Assembly: GCA_002737725.1 (NCBI GenBank)
Contig: NSIP01000005.1
Location: 124,001-188,000 of the forward strand
Source: Rhodospirillaceae bacterium
GTDB lineage: Bacteria > Pseudomonadota > Alphaproteobacteria > Rhodospirillales > Rhodospirillaceae
Direction: 5' to 3'
DNA: 64,000 nt
The stretch's first letter is position 1. Each line of letters starts with the position of its first letter. Both the position numbers and the translations under genes were made by a program. A model generated the notes under the pieces. It did not search any database. It had not been told where the DNA came from and saw nothing but the letters and a program-made list of their open reading frames with translations. This document shows, piece by piece, positions 8,907 through 19,161 of this stretch.

Positions 8907-10073
8907 TTATACAGCTTTGACTTCGCCATGTGCCCATTCAAGCCATGGCAATAAAGCCGCAAGATCGGAGGCTTCCACAGTTGCCCCGCCCCAAATACGC
9001 AAGCCTGGCGGTGCGTCACGGTACGATGCGATATCCAATGCAACGCCTTCGGCTTCGAGCAAGCTCGACATTTTCTTCGCAACTTCAGCTTGCTTGTCGG
9101 GCGAGAGCGCCGCAAACCAATCAGCGGTAATCTTCAGGCAGATAGATGTGCATGAGCGTGTTTCTGCTTTTTCGGCTAAGAAGCCGACCCAATTTTTGCT
9201 CGCCACCCAATCGGCGATAATCTTGAGATTGCCCTCTGATCGCGCAATGAGGCCCTTCAAGCCACCAGACTGTTCGGCCCAGTTCAATCCATCGACGGCA
9301 TCTTCCACGCATAACATCGACACGGTGTTGATCGTATCACCTTCGAAAATACCTTGCTCAAGTTTACCGCCCTTGGTCAGGCGGAAAATCTTGGGCATCG
9401 GCCAGGGTGGCGTATAACTTTCGAGGCGTTCGACCGCACGCGGCGAGAGAATCAACATCCCGTGCTGTGCTTCTCCGCCCAGCACTTTCTGCCAGGAGTA
9501 CGTCACCACATCGAGTTTCGACCAGGGCATCTCCATGGCAAAAACGGCCGAGGTCGCATCGCAGATCGTCAAGCCCTTGCGATCGGCTTTGATCCAATCA
9601 CCGTTCGGCACGCGCACACCCGAGGTGGTTCCATTCCATGTGAACACGACATCGTGATCAAAATTTACTTGGGTCAGGTCGGGTAACTTGCCGTAGTCGG
9701 CTTTAATCACCCGTGCGTCCTTCAACTTCAGTTGTTTGACGACATCGGTCACCCAGCCTTCGCCAAAACTTTCCCAGGCCAGCATATCGACGGGACGTTG
9801 ACCCAATGTGTGCCACAGCATCATTTCCACTGCGCCCGTGTCAGAGGCGGGAACGATTGCGATCTTATAGTCCGCTGGCACACCGAGAATGGCGCGGGTT
9901 TTATCGATCACAGCTTTGATGCGGGCTTTCGCAGGCTTCGCGCGGTGAGAGCGCCCAACCAAAGCCCCCTTCAAGGCATCAAGTGTCCAGCCAGGACGCT
10001 TGGCACAGGGACCGGAGGAAAATTGAGCGCGCGCCGGGTGAACCGACGGTTTTGGGCTAGCAGACATGGGCAA
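8907..10073 (-). CDS. serC: Phosphoserine aminotransferase
   Basis: SerC transfers the amino group of glutamate to 3-phosphohydroxypyruvate, the second step of serine synthesis. The 388-residue protein has [12 protein letters not shown] near the N-terminus (substrate loop), [35 protein letters not shown] and the PLP lysine in [15 protein letters not shown]. It matches the longer alphaproteobacterial/archaeal SerC subtype rather than the 360-residue E. coli type. A second in-frame ATG at 10067 is possible. It has its own promoter and a leader hairpin and heads the serC-serA-hisZ-purA run. Confidence 0.95.
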   Translation of the reverse strand: MPMSASPKPSVHPARAQFSSGPCAKRPGWTLDALKGALVGRSHRAKPAKARIKAVIDKTRAILGVPADYKIAIVPASDTGAVEMMLWHTLGQRPVDMLAWESFGEGWVTDVVKQLKLKDARVIKADYGKLPDLTQVNFDHDVVFTWNGTTSGVRVPNGDWIKADRKGLTICDATSAVFAMEMPWSKLDVVTYSWQKVLGGEAQHGMLILSPRAVERLESYTPPWPMPKIFRLTKGGKLEQGIFEGDTINTVSMLCVEDAVDGLNWAEQSGGLKGLIARSEGNLKIIADWVASKNWVGFLAEKAETRSCTSICLKITADWFAALSPDKQAEVAKKMSSLLEAEGVALDIASYRDAPPGLRIWGGATVEASDLAALLPWLEWAHGEVKAV

Positions 10074-10105
10074 GAGGTTCCTCTAGCGGGGCGGTTTAAC
10101 TGACA

Positions 10106-10126
10106 GCGAAAAAGGGGATTTTTCGC
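10106..10126 (-). promoter_or_regulatory. Leader hairpin upstream of serC
   Basis: An 8-bp perfect stem GCGAAAAA / TTTTTCGC with a 5-nt loop lies in the 5' untranslated region between the predicted promoter and the serC start. There is no long T run after it on the minus strand, so it is not an obvious terminator. It may affect mRNA stability or be an attenuation element. Confidence 0.4.
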
Positions 10127-10138
10127 AAAAGGGGGCGG

Positions 10139-10167
10139 AGTTTAGGAACCTCGACCTAGGCCGTCAA
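10139..10167 (-). promoter_or_regulatory. serC: Sigma-70-type promoter of serC
   Basis: On the minus strand TTGACG (10162-10167) is followed after exactly 17 bp by TAAACT (10139-10144). Both are close to -35/-10 consensus and are correctly placed about 66 bp upstream of the serC start. Confidence 0.65.
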
Positions 10168-10190
10168 TGCACGGAAAGCAACAAGGAAAG

Positions 10191-10988
10191 CTAAGTGTTC
10201 ACAACCGTATGGGCATGGTTCAGCGGCCCATGCCCCTGGCCCAAACCAGGCGCTGTGAGCAGGGCTTTCCGGACGTAGGCCCGTGCCCGGATCACGGCGT
10301 CTTCCAGCGACAGCTTTTGCGCCAAACCTGCCGCAATGGCTGAGGCCAATGTGCAACCTGTGCCGTGGGTTGAGCGGCTATCAATGCGCGTGTCCTCGTA
10401 TGTTTGCACGCGCTCGCGCATAATCAGCATATCGACGAGTTGCAGCCCTTCAAGATGCCCACCTTTGAGCAAAATAGCATTGGCCCCCAGTGCTCGCAGT
10501 GGTTCCACCGCCGCGTGCATGTCGGCGATGGTTTTGATGGATCGGCCAATCAGAACCTCAGCTTCGGGAAGATTCGGCGTCACAACTGCCGCACCGCGTA
10601 CCATGCGCGAAATCAAAGTTTGTGCCGCATCGTCGGCGAGCAAAGGATGCCCTCCTTTGGCCCGCATCACAGGATCGACCACGCGGGGGATTCGTTCAGC
10701 AATCCGATCTAAACAATCCGCGACCGCATTGATCATTGGTACGGTCGCCAGCATTCCCGTTTTGATGACATCAGCGCCGATATCGGCCAACACCACCTCA
10801 ATTTGCTGCGCGACCATAGACGTGGGTATTTCGTGAATATTAAAAACACCCAGCGTATTTTGTGCCGTAATCGCCGTCACTGCGGTAGCTGCGAAGGCAT
10901 TCAAACAGGTCACGGCCTTGATGTCGGCCTGAATACCCGCCCCGCCGCCAGAGTCAGAGCCGGCAATAACTAATACGCGACCTTGCAT
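10191..10988 (-). CDS. thiD: Hydroxymethylpyrimidine/phosphomethylpyrimidine kinase
   Basis: ThiD phosphorylates HMP and HMP-P to give HMP-PP for thiamine synthesis. The 265-residue ribokinase-fold protein shows VLVIAGSDSGGGAGIQADIKA at the N-terminus, VVDPVMRAKGGHPLL, TPNLPEAEVL and the anion-hole/catalytic STHGTGCTLASAIAAGLA. Length is typical. It lies 12 bp downstream of glmM. thiE is elsewhere in the window (29446), so thiamine genes are dispersed. Confidence 0.95.
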   Translation of the reverse strand: MQGRVLVIAGSDSGGGAGIQADIKAVTCLNAFAATAVTAITAQNTLGVFNIHEIPTSMVAQQIEVVLADIGADVIKTGMLATVPMINAVADCLDRIAERIPRVVDPVMRAKGGHPLLADDAAQTLISRMVRGAAVVTPNLPEAEVLIGRSIKTIADMHAAVEPLRALGANAILLKGGHLEGLQLVDMLIMRERVQTYEDTRIDSRSTHGTGCTLASAIAAGLAQKLSLEDAVIRARAYVRKALLTAPGLGQGHGPLNHAHTVVNT

Positions 10989-11000
10989 CGAATGGTGGCC

Positions 11001-12362
11001 TTACGACGCAGCTTTGGAAATGACTTCGGTCAGTGACGCGATCACCGCATCGACCTCTTTGCTATCATCGGATTCGGCCATGATCCGGATGAGTGGCTCG
11101 GTGCCTGATTTGCGAATCAAAAGCCGCCCCTTCCCCAGTAACCGTTTTTCAACATCAGCGATTGCTGCCTTCACACCCGTCATTCTAAGGACAGCTTTGG
11201 CGTCTACGCCGTCATTCAATCGCACATTTTTCAGTTTTTGCGGCACGGCCCCGAAGACACGCAAAGTCTCGCTTGCAGCCTTGCCGCTTTGTATCAGCGC
11301 GGCCAGAATTTGAAGGGCTGCGATAATGCCATCCCCCGTAGTGGCATGATCGCCCAGGATGATATGCCCCGACTGCTCGCCACCGAGATTATAACCGCCG
11401 GTTTTCATTTCTTCGACAACATAGCGATCACCAACATTGGTTCGCTTCAAATGAAGACCAAGGCGGTCGAGATAGCGTTCAAGACCCAAGTTGCTCATGA
11501 CCGTCGCAACAACACCGCCGCCTTGAAGTTGTTTGTCGGCTTGCCATTGGCGCGCAATGACCCCCAAGACTTGATCGCCGTCGATCATCTCGCCGCGTTC
11601 ATCACAAAACAGCACGCGATCTGCATCGCCATCGAGCGCTAAGCCCAAATGTGCATGATGACTGACTACTAATTCGCGCAACCGCTCGGGATCGGTGGAA
11701 CCGCAGCCAAGGTTGATATTGATGCCGTCAGGGTCGACACCAACTTTCACAACCTGCGCACCGAGTTCCCAAAATACAGCCGGCGCAATTTTATAAGCTG
11801 CACCGTTGGCGCAATCGACGACGATTTTCAAGCCGTCAAGACGAAGCCCACGGGGGAAGGTCGATTTGGTCGATTCAATATACCGACCAGCGGCATCGTC
11901 TAATCGTTTAGCGCGACCCAAACGATCAGCACTCACACGAAGCGTAGTCGTGTCACCGTCAATGAGCGACTCGATTTCCATTTCGATGGCGTCGGATAAC
12001 TTATAACCGTCGGGGCCGAATAATTTGATGCCGTTGTCCTGATACGGATTATGTGAGGCCGAAATCATGACGCCTAAATCGGCACGCAATGAGCGTGTCA
12101 GCATGGCAATCCCAGGAGTCGGAATTGGCCCCACCAGCACCACATCCATGCCGACGGACACAAAGCCCGCAGTTAGCGCGGGTTCAATAAGATACCCCGA
12201 GAGCCGTGTATCTTTTCCGATCACAACAGTATGGCGATGATCGCCTCGAATAAAGCGGCTGCCGGCCGCCATACCAATCCGCATGGCGATCTCGGCGGTC
12301 ATGGGGTCGGTGTTGGCCAAACCCCGCACGCCATCGGTGCCAAAAAGACGACGTGTGCTCAT
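11001..12362 (-). CDS. glmM: Phosphoglucosamine mutase
   Basis: GlmM interconverts glucosamine-6-phosphate and glucosamine-1-phosphate for UDP-GlcNAc, peptidoglycan and LPS synthesis. The start [14 protein letters not shown] at 12362 is the family start; an ATG at 12404 would add 14 spurious residues. The 453-residue protein has the phosphoserine loop [15 protein letters not shown], metal-binding DGDADR and C-terminal phosphate-binding [12 protein letters not shown]. It lies downstream of folP, the ftsH-folP-glmM order found in many proteobacteria. Confidence 0.97.
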   Translation of the reverse strand: MSTRRLFGTDGVRGLANTDPMTAEIAMRIGMAAGSRFIRGDHRHTVVIGKDTRLSGYLIEPALTAGFVSVGMDVVLVGPIPTPGIAMLTRSLRADLGVMISASHNPYQDNGIKLFGPDGYKLSDAIEMEIESLIDGDTTTLRVSADRLGRAKRLDDAAGRYIESTKSTFPRGLRLDGLKIVVDCANGAAYKIAPAVFWELGAQVVKVGVDPDGININLGCGSTDPERLRELVVSHHAHLGLALDGDADRVLFCDERGEMIDGDQVLGVIARQWQADKQLQGGGVVATVMSNLGLERYLDRLGLHLKRTNVGDRYVVEEMKTGGYNLGGEQSGHIILGDHATTGDGIIAALQILAALIQSGKAASETLRVFGAVPQKLKNVRLNDGVDAKAVLRMTGVKAAIADVEKRLLGKGRLLIRKSGTEPLIRIMAESDDSKEVDAVIASLTEVISKAAS

Positions 12363-12438
12363 GGTTTGACGAGGTTTGCTCTGAGGATCATGAACCATGA
12401 TCATTGGAGGATGCGCGAGACTGAATCAAGCCTCTCGT

Positions 12439-13458
12439 TTATACCCCTCTTGTGAGCCGCCGCCAGACTGCCAAGGCTTGGCTTGTCTCGGCCACGTCAT
12501 GGACCCGAATCACTTGGGCACCGCGCTCGACGGCCATCAGAGCCGCAGCAAGCGAGCCAGACAACCGGGCCTCAGCCCCCTCACCCTGGCTCATCCGTCC
12601 AATAAAGCCCTTGCGTGAGGCCCCGAAGCTCAACACGCAACCCAAACCATGGAACATGGCCAAATGGTCAACCAGCGCGGCGTTATGCGCGTCATTCTTT
12701 CCAAAGCCAATGCCGGGGTCGATAGACAGGCGCTCAAGGCCGATTCCTTTGCCCACGCACATCGCCACACGAGCTTTCAGAAAATCAAACACATCGCCTG
12801 GAGCCCACACGTAGGAAGGCGCGGCTTGCATGGTGCTAGGCTGACCTTGCATGTGCATCAGAATAACAGCAGCTCGTGATTGAGCGATCACATTCAGCGC
12901 GTCAGGATCACCGAGCGCCGAGATGTCATTCACAATGCTCGCGCCCGCCACGATAGCCTCTGCCATCACCTTGGCATGCCGTGTATCGATCGAAATTGTA
13001 GCACCTCGCTCGGCTAAAGCTTTGACAACAGGAATAACGCGAGCACTTTCCTCGGAAGGATCAACGGACACAGAGCCCGGCCTTGTTGATTCCCCACCAA
13101 CGTCGATGATGTCGGCTCCAGCCTCAAGCAGCGTCACCCCCTTCGCAATTGCGCTCTCCGTTTCAACATATTTTCCGCCATCCGAAAAACTATCGGGCGT
13201 CACATTGAGGACGCCCATGATTCGGGTTGCAGTGACATCAATGCCCGCAAAGGCCTCGCGGCGCTTGGTCAGTTCAGCGCTGACAAAAGTTGGATGCGTC
13301 AGGGATCGCGATGTCGATTCAGCAACAATCCGGGTGACTTCTGCCAGCGTAAAGGCGGTTGAGCTTCCACAGAGCGCCCAAGCGTCGCCCCGCGCCACCA
13401 TCTCTTGCGCGGCAGCGCCATGGATTAATCCTCGAGGTGTGAGATAGGCGCGGTCCAC
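12439..13458 (-). CDS. folP: Dihydropteroate synthase
   Basis: FolP condenses HMP-PP-type pterin with p-aminobenzoate in folate synthesis and is the sulfonamide target. The TIM-barrel core begins near residue 78 with RIMGVLNVTPDSFSDGGKY, followed by DIIDVGGESTRPGS, ISIDTRHAKVM, SIVNDISAL, DPGIGFGK and SFGASRKGFIG. An N-terminal extension of about 75 residues matches longer alphaproteobacterial forms. The start is GTG at 13458, preceded only by a weak TTGGAA Shine-Dalgarno that is part of a 15-bp tandem duplication. Confidence 0.95.
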   Translation of the reverse strand: MDRAYLTPRGLIHGAAAQEMVARGDAWALCGSSTAFTLAEVTRIVAESTSRSLTHPTFVSAELTKRREAFAGIDVTATRIMGVLNVTPDSFSDGGKYVETESAIAKGVTLLEAGADIIDVGGESTRPGSVSVDPSEESARVIPVVKALAERGATISIDTRHAKVMAEAIVAGASIVNDISALGDPDALNVIAQSRAAVILMHMQGQPSTMQAAPSYVWAPGDVFDFLKARVAMCVGKGIGLERLSIDPGIGFGKNDAHNAALVDHLAMFHGLGCVLSFGASRKGFIGRMSQGEGAEARLSGSLAAALMAVERGAQVIRVHDVAETSQALAVWRRLTRGV

Positions 13459-13459
13459 A

Positions 13460-13490
13460 GTGTTCCAAAATCAAGGTGTTCCAAAATCAA
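13460..13490. repeat. 15-bp tandem duplication just upstream of folP
   Basis: GTGTTCCAAAATCAA occurs at 13460-13474 and again at 13476-13490, one base apart. On the minus strand it lies between the ftsH terminator and the folP start codon, and it doubles the only plausible ribosome-binding sequence. Confidence 0.85.
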
Positions 13491-13516
13491 AGACCCCGTT
13501 CGTATGAACGGGGTCT
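13490..13516 (-). terminator. Terminator downstream of ftsH
   Basis: The stem GACCCCGTTC / GAACGGGGTC with a 4-nt loop (13492-13515) is followed on the minus strand by TTTGATTTT. The AA/TT flanks make the hairpin fairly symmetrical. It separates ftsH from folP. Confidence 0.75.
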
Positions 13517-13543
13517 TGAGTGTTTCTCGAACCGGAGCTGCGA

Positions 13544-15475
13544 TCAACCGTCGGTTTGCGTCGACGGCTGCTGCCCAAAGCCTGGAGCGCGATGGCCATC
13601 CACGCCTGAGGAGGGCACAGAACTGCGCCGTCCCGGATCGCGCGGCTTGGGCGCCGATTTATCCGTGCGGTCAATTTTTCCACCGGCTATCAAAGTCTCG
13701 ATATCATCGCGGCTCAGTGTTTCGTGTTCCAACAACCCTTGCGCAATGATCTCAAGCTGGCCGCTATATTCGGTGATGATTTTGCGCGCAGTTGATTCAC
13801 CTTCCTCAACGAATTTGCGAATTTCTTCATCAATCAGAAGCGCTGTCGCGTCAGACACGTTCTTGGTTTGGGTCACAGAGCGTCCCAAGAAAACCTCGCC
13901 TGAGTCTTCGTTGTAGCGCAATGGTCCTAGTTTCTCGCTGAAGCCAAACTCACTGACCATGCGCCGCGCTATATCGGTCGCACGGCGGATATCGTCGGAG
14001 GCGCCGGTCGTGATCTTATCGACACCGAACGTTAGTTCTTCAGCCACACGCCCGCCAAAGAGACTGGCGAGCTGCGCCTTAATTTCGATCTTCGATTGGC
14101 TGTACTTATCACGCTCGGGCAGCCACATGGTCAAACCCAAGGCACGGCCGCGTGGGATAATCGTGACTTTGTGCAGCGGCTCGTGGCCCGGCACGCGCAT
14201 CATGACCAGAGCATGTCCGGCTTCATGATATGCCGTGAGTTTCTTTTCATCCTCAGTCATGACCATCGAGCGACGCTCTGCACCCATCATGACCTTATCC
14301 TTGGCTTCCTCGAACTCAGCCATCCCAATGACGCGCTTGGCTTTACGAGCAGCCAACAGCGCAGCTTCATTCACCAGGTTGGCAAGATCTGCGCCGGAGA
14401 AACCGGGCGTGCCGCGCGCGATAATCTTCAGGTCGACATCGGCCCCTAAGGGCGTCTTGCGCGAATGGACGTGCAAAATACGCTCGCGTCCGAGAATGTC
14501 AGGGTTCGGCACAACGATCTGGCGATCAAAACGACCAGGGCGCAACAACGCCGGATCGAGCACGTCAGGGCGGTTCGTGGCCGCAATCAAAATTACGCCA
14601 TCATTGGCTTCAAAACCATCCATCTCGACGAGCAATTGATTCAGCGTCTGTTCGCGCTCGTCGTTGCCTCCGCCAAGGCCAGCGCCGCGATGACGCCCGA
14701 CGGCATCAATTTCATCAATGAAAATAATGCACGGTGCGTTTTTCTTGCCCTGCTCGAACATGTCGCGCACGCGCGAAGCACCAACACCAACAAACATTTC
14801 GACGAAGTCAGAGCCAGAGATGGTGAAGAACGGCACATTGGCCTCGCCAGCAATGGCACGGGCCAGCAATGTTTTACCAGTTCCCGGCGGGCCCACCAGC
14901 AACACGCCCTTGGGGATTTTGCCGCCCAGGCGTTGAAATTTCTGCGGGTCGCGCAGAAACTCAACGATTTCCTCCAAATCAGACTTGGCTTCTTCAACGC
15001 CAGCGACGTCTTCGAATGTCACCCGGCCTTGTTTTTCAGTTAGCAGTTTCGCGCGTGACTTCCCAAAGCCCATGGCTTTGCCGCCGCCTGATTGCATTTG
15101 GCGCATGAAGAACACCCACACGCCGATCAGCAACAGCATCGGGAACCATGAAATCAGAATACTCCAGAAAGACATTTCGCCGCTGCTTTGTGGTGCAGCT
15201 TTGACAACCACTCCGCTCGCCAACAAGGATGGGACCAAGCTGGGGTCTTCGGGGGCATAGGTATGGAAATCACCGCCCGATTTGAATTGGCCGAGAATGT
15301 TCTGGCCCTGAATCGTGACTTCTTGAATCTCGCTGCGGTCAACGGCTGCACGGAATTCCGAGAATGGCATTTCGCGCGCCTGGCTGCGCGGTGCTGCCCC
15401 CTGGAACAAATTGAACAAGGCCACCACGCTGACGAGGATGATGACGCAAAGCATAAGATTACGACTAATATTCAA
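13544..15475 (-). CDS. ftsH: ATP-dependent zinc metalloprotease FtsH
   Basis: FtsH is the membrane-anchored AAA+ protease that degrades misfolded membrane proteins and regulators. The 643-residue protein has TM1 (about 7-24), a periplasmic domain, TM2 (about 102-124), Walker A GPPGTGKT (195-202), Walker [12 protein letters not shown] (250-260), the second region of homology with R-finger [18 protein letters not shown], and the zinc site HEAGH (417-421). The C-terminal tail is proline/arginine/serine-rich. It lies downstream of tilS, as in most bacteria. Confidence 0.98.
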   Translation of the reverse strand: MNISRNLMLCVIILVSVVALFNLFQGAAPRSQAREMPFSEFRAAVDRSEIQEVTIQGQNILGQFKSGGDFHTYAPEDPSLVPSLLASGVVVKAAPQSSGEMSFWSILISWFPMLLLIGVWVFFMRQMQSGGGKAMGFGKSRAKLLTEKQGRVTFEDVAGVEEAKSDLEEIVEFLRDPQKFQRLGGKIPKGVLLVGPPGTGKTLLARAIAGEANVPFFTISGSDFVEMFVGVGASRVRDMFEQGKKNAPCIIFIDEIDAVGRHRGAGLGGGNDEREQTLNQLLVEMDGFEANDGVILIAATNRPDVLDPALLRPGRFDRQIVVPNPDILGRERILHVHSRKTPLGADVDLKIIARGTPGFSGADLANLVNEAALLAARKAKRVIGMAEFEEAKDKVMMGAERRSMVMTEDEKKLTAYHEAGHALVMMRVPGHEPLHKVTIIPRGRALGLTMWLPERDKYSQSKIEIKAQLASLFGGRVAEELTFGVDKITTGASDDIRRATDIARRMVSEFGFSEKLGPLRYNEDSGEVFLGRSVTQTKNVSDATALLIDEEIRKFVEEGESTARKIITEYSGQLEIIAQGLLEHETLSRDDIETLIAGGKIDRTDKSAPKPRDPGRRSSVPSSGVDGHRAPGFGQQPSTQTDG

Positions 15476-15637
15476 AGTCTTGACCCTTGTTCTGCGGCCC
15501 TCATCGGGGGCCCAGCATTGCTATCGCCTGATATAGTTAAATAGTGCGCCAAAGCGGCCACGCAAGCCAATGATTTATGAGACGGATGACCAATAATATA
15601 CGTTCGCTACGCTCATCCAGACTTATCCGAAGAAGCC

Positions 15638-17014
15638 TTATTCACCCTGGAATTCCGTCAGAAATACACTCGCAACTCTGTCGCGCCCGACGAAACGTAC
15701 TGTAACATCTTGAGACACCGCGGCCTGATCTTGTCGCCACAATCCGGCATCGGGCATGCCCACCGGACCGGACTCGTCGATGATGACGGGCAAAGTTCGG
15801 CGCACACGCGCAGGCATCTCGGCCAAGAGTGCGAATAAATCGTAGCCTTTCCAAAGCGCCTTATCCGCGATCTGGTAGGGGCGGATGCGAAATTTTGATG
15901 CTGTTGCCTCTGTCGCATTCCACGTGATTTCAAAACGACCATCCCACAGTATGGGAACCATGGGCACCAAGTCGACGCACTCCCGAACAGCCGAAGGTTC
16001 GCGGCAGATGGCAATAACCTCGCCCACCCGTGACACGCAGCAACCGTGCAAGGTGATGGTTTTGAGGTATGGGTCTCGTAATTTATTGTGCAATCGCTGC
16101 AAGGCCTCGAATCGAGGGCCGTAACTCTGGCCACCGACAGCGCGCAGCAAATCGCTTAAAAGCCGCAGCGAGATATCTTCTGGAGCCGCATATAATTGAG
16201 GTGCCGACACGCTCGCCGTGCCGTAAGGCGTCCAAAGACAGGCAGCGATATGTAAATCACGAACCGATGCAGCCAGCGCGGCTTTCGCGCGCTGTAAATG
16301 TGCGATGGTGTTCAGCACCCGCTCGCGCGTAAAGCCCTCGGCTTCCATCATCGCGCGAGTCTGACGGAACCTTGTGCGGGTGTACTTCGTGTTGTGGTTC
16401 GAGGGGTCTTCGATCCAATCCAAGCCATGGACATGGCATGTGGCGACGAGATCGGTTTTTGAGAACCCTAATAATGGCCGCAAGACATCGATCGTATTTA
16501 CGCTCGTCGCGGGGTCCATGCCGCCAAGGCCCGTCAGACCACTGCCGCGCGCCAGCCGCATAAAGAATGTTTCAATTTGATCATCGGCATGATGAGCCAG
16601 CAACAAGGTCGGGCAATCGTTCGCGCGACACCATTGCGTCAACAAGACCCAACGCGCATCACGCGCAGCATCTTGCGCACTGCGACTGAGTTGACGCACG
16701 ACATCGCCCTCATACCAACTCAGAACCTCGTGGGAGACCCCCCTGCCCGCAAGCCATTCCGCCACGGTTTGCGCTTCGGAACTTGATTCGGGGCGAAGTC
16801 GATGATCGACCGTCAGTGCCGTCATAATCGCGCCGCGGGATTTTGCCCAATCTGCAGCCAGGATTGCTAACGCCATACTATCCGCGCCCCCTGAGACAGC
16901 GACGGCAATATTTGAGACGCCGGCGCTTGTCAGGGGCTGCATCGCGGAAGCAAATGCTTCAGCAGACACAGACTGCCCTGCAAGGCTGGTCAAAATCTGG
17001 TGGGCGTTGGCCAT
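15638..17014 (-). CDS. tilS: tRNA(Ile) lysidine synthetase
   Basis: TilS converts C34 of the AUA-reading tRNA(Ile) to lysidine, an essential modification. The start is the ATG at 17014 (MANAHQILTS); longer in-frame starts run into cpoB. The PP-loop SGGADS is at residues 41-46, followed by TVDHRLRPESSSEA, LLAHHADDQIETFFMRLARGSGLTGLGGM and the GLDWIEDPSNHNTKYTRTRFR region. The 458-residue length is normal. The C-terminal domain is divergent, as in other alphaproteobacteria. It lies 25 bp downstream of cpoB. Confidence 0.95.
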   Translation of the reverse strand: MANAHQILTSLAGQSVSAEAFASAMQPLTSAGVSNIAVAVSGGADSMALAILAADWAKSRGAIMTALTVDHRLRPESSSEAQTVAEWLAGRGVSHEVLSWYEGDVVRQLSRSAQDAARDARWVLLTQWCRANDCPTLLLAHHADDQIETFFMRLARGSGLTGLGGMDPATSVNTIDVLRPLLGFSKTDLVATCHVHGLDWIEDPSNHNTKYTRTRFRQTRAMMEAEGFTRERVLNTIAHLQRAKAALAASVRDLHIAACLWTPYGTASVSAPQLYAAPEDISLRLLSDLLRAVGGQSYGPRFEALQRLHNKLRDPYLKTITLHGCCVSRVGEVIAICREPSAVRECVDLVPMVPILWDGRFEITWNATEATASKFRIRPYQIADKALWKGYDLFALLAEMPARVRRTLPVIIDESGPVGMPDAGLWRQDQAAVSQDVTVRFVGRDRVASVFLTEFQGE

Positions 17015-17039
17015 GATGGGGGTAAAACCAACTCCTGAC

Positions 17040-18209
17040 TTACTGGCACTTGAGTTTTTGGCGTTCCTGCTGCGCGCTGCGACGGATTTGATCGCCAGCA
17101 TCGGCATACTCTTTCATCAGCCGCCCTAAGGCCGTACAGGCCCCTTGGGTCTGACCAATATTGGCCATGGCCATTCCCAGCTTGAGCAAGTTATCAGTCG
17201 CTTTATTACTCTTGGGGTAGTTCTGATAACCGTTCAAGAACTCGACAGCGGCTTTCTGATAATCGCCACGCACATAGTGCGTTTCACCCAACCAGTATTG
17301 TGCGTTTCCTGAGAGGGGGTCTTTCGGATATCGCTTTAAAAATTCACGAAATGCGGTTTCAGCGCTGGCGTAGTCTTGGCGCTTCAAGAAATCGAACGAA
17401 TAGTCGTACTGCTGCTTCGGCGTACCCTCAGGCAATGAGACATCACCAGTTGGAGTGTTGCTCACACCAAGTTGACTGCCTGCGACGGGGCCAGGTTTTG
17501 GTGCACGTTGCGGTGCGGGCTGTGCCGCTGGTGGTGTCGACGCTTGAGGGCTTGGCATGCTCGGCTGATTGGGATCAGCCTTGAGCGGTCGGCCTGCTTG
17601 ATCGGTGGCCAGCGTTCCAAACGTATTCTCTCCTGGGGTCGATGCCCGAATGGACCCATCTGTCATGGGTGGCGGGCCGGCGGGCGCTTGGGCACGCGGG
17701 GCAGATGGCGGCTGCGACACCGGGCGCGACAGAACATTTGGATCATCGCCCATGGGCGGTTGAACGGCTGGAGCGGGACGTGACGCGGATGGCGCTCCGG
17801 GCCGTGGGGGGGGGGGCATCTGATTTGGCACCGCGCCGCTTTGCGTTCCTAAAGACTGCTCCAACACAGCGAGACGATAATTCACGTCATTCGAAAGCTG
17901 CTCGAGTTGCGTGGACATTTGGCCGGTCTTAAACCGCGCCTCTTCGATTTGCCCCGTCAGCTGTTCGACCAGTTGCTCGAGTTTAATCACACGCGCTTGA
18001 ACATTCGCCGCTTCTTCGTTGCCAGCCCCTGGCAAGGCTTGGCTTGTGACGCCCCGGTTCGAGGCCAGCGTTTGGATTTGCTGCTCGAGCTTGCGAATGC
18101 GGTCGTCGAGATCGCGCGCGCTTTGGGCATAAGCCGGGAGAGACTGCCATACCAAGGCGCTCATCACGGCGGTAAAGATAATGCGGCGTAAGGCAAATGC
18201 TTCGATCAT
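17040..18209 (-). CDS. cpoB: Cell division coordinator CpoB (YbgF), Tol-Pal associated
   Basis: The 389-residue periplasmic protein has a signal peptide (about 1-28, cleavage near AYAQ), a trimerising coiled coil (about 30-112, heptads such as LEQQIQTLAS and LEQLVEQLTGQIEE), a long Pro/Ala-rich linker (about 125-245) and C-terminal TPR repeats (about 260-389, YDYSFDFLKRQDYASAETAF onward). In E. coli CpoB links PBP1B and the Tol machine during constriction. It follows pal, but a strong hairpin lies between the genes. Confidence 0.92.
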   Translation of the reverse strand: MIEAFALRRIIFTAVMSALVWQSLPAYAQSARDLDDRIRKLEQQIQTLASNRGVTSQALPGAGNEEAANVQARVIKLEQLVEQLTGQIEEARFKTGQMSTQLEQLSNDVNYRLAVLEQSLGTQSGAVPNQMPPPPRPGAPSASRPAPAVQPPMGDDPNVLSRPVSQPPSAPRAQAPAGPPPMTDGSIRASTPGENTFGTLATDQAGRPLKADPNQPSMPSPQASTPPAAQPAPQRAPKPGPVAGSQLGVSNTPTGDVSLPEGTPKQQYDYSFDFLKRQDYASAETAFREFLKRYPKDPLSGNAQYWLGETHYVRGDYQKAAVEFLNGYQNYPKSNKATDNLLKLGMAMANIGQTQGACTALGRLMKEYADAGDQIRRSAQQERQKLKCQ

Positions 18210-18351
18210 GGTTCAAGTATCCTCAAGCAATGCATCCGAGTGGCGGCAGGCTGCAGTGCTGACACGAGACATATGTCAGCCGATTTAGGCGTTATCATGC
18301 TGCACGATGTGGCGTGGAGTCCGTCATCACAACCAGAATAGCCCAGAAACG

Positions 18352-18382
18352 ACTTGGGCCGCCCCAAAGGGGCGGCCCAAGT
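18352..18382 (-). terminator. Strong hairpin between pal and cpoB
   Basis: A perfect 14-bp stem (ACTTGGGCCGCCCC and its complement) with a 3-nt loop. After it on the minus strand comes CGTTTCTGG, with no real T run. It may be a terminator of the tol-pal unit or an mRNA-stabilising hairpin. Confidence 0.65.
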
Positions 18383-18403
18383 ACAATTCAGAAATGAGCT
18401 CGA

Positions 18404-18895
18404 TTACTGAACGACAGAAACGCCACGGCGATTCTTGGCCATGCAGCTGTCGTCAGCAGACACGCAGGTCGGACGCTCTTTACCGTAAGAGATCGTCTTG
18501 ACGCGGCTGGCAGCGACGCCGAGCGAGGTCAGGTATTGCTTCGCGGCATTGGCGCGGCGCTCACCTAAACCCAAGTTGTATTCGCGAGTGCCGCGTTCAT
18601 CGCAGTGACCTTCAACAGTCACGGTGCGCGAGGGATTCTGGTTCAACCATGCGGCTTGACCGCGCAGGATGGCTTGCGCGTCAGCGCGGAGTTCGAACTT
18701 GTCGAAGTCATAGCTGACGGTATTGCCGACGACGGTATTGAAATACTCTGCTGAATCAGGCGCGGGGCCTGTTCTCGGCATCGTTGCAGCCGGAGGTGTG
18801 GCCGACGAAGTCGTTGTCGCTTCTGGCTTTTTGGTGCCAGAGCAAGCAGCAAGCGCTACTGCGACGATGATCGCGCCGATAAAGCGGATGTTCAT
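18404..18895 (-). CDS. pal: Peptidoglycan-associated lipoprotein Pal
   Basis: The 163-residue outer-membrane lipoprotein has a lipobox LAAC with the acylated Cys at residue 18, a short Thr/Pro-rich linker and a C-terminal OmpA-like domain (VSYDFDKFELRADAQAIL, TVEGHCDERGTREYNLGLGERRANAAKQYL). Pal anchors the outer membrane to peptidoglycan and is recycled by TolB. It is separated from tolB by 266 bp, so it may also have its own promoter. Confidence 0.97.
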   Translation of the reverse strand: MNIRFIGAIIVAVALAACSGTKKPEATTTSSATPPAATMPRTGPAPDSAEYFNTVVGNTVSYDFDKFELRADAQAILRGQAAWLNQNPSRTVTVEGHCDERGTREYNLGLGERRANAAKQYLTSLGVAASRVKTISYGKERPTCVSADDSCMAKNRRGVSVVQ

Positions 18896-19161
18896 TTTTA
18901 ATTCCCCTAGCTGTACTGGAAGTTGTCTATGGTTAAGTTACTAAACGAAATTGGCTCACGAAATCTTTGAATTTCGGAACTTCTTTTACCAATACCGCAG
19001 GAGGACGCAAGACCCTGTCTCTGCGAATTGGTACACTTTTGCTCCATCGCATATATTATTTCGTGAGTGTTGCAAAAAGGTATCACTTCCCAATAGCTTT
19101 GCCACACATTTGACGGGCAAATTTAACCATCGCCTGCTATTAAAACCTAGATTTAGCTGAT

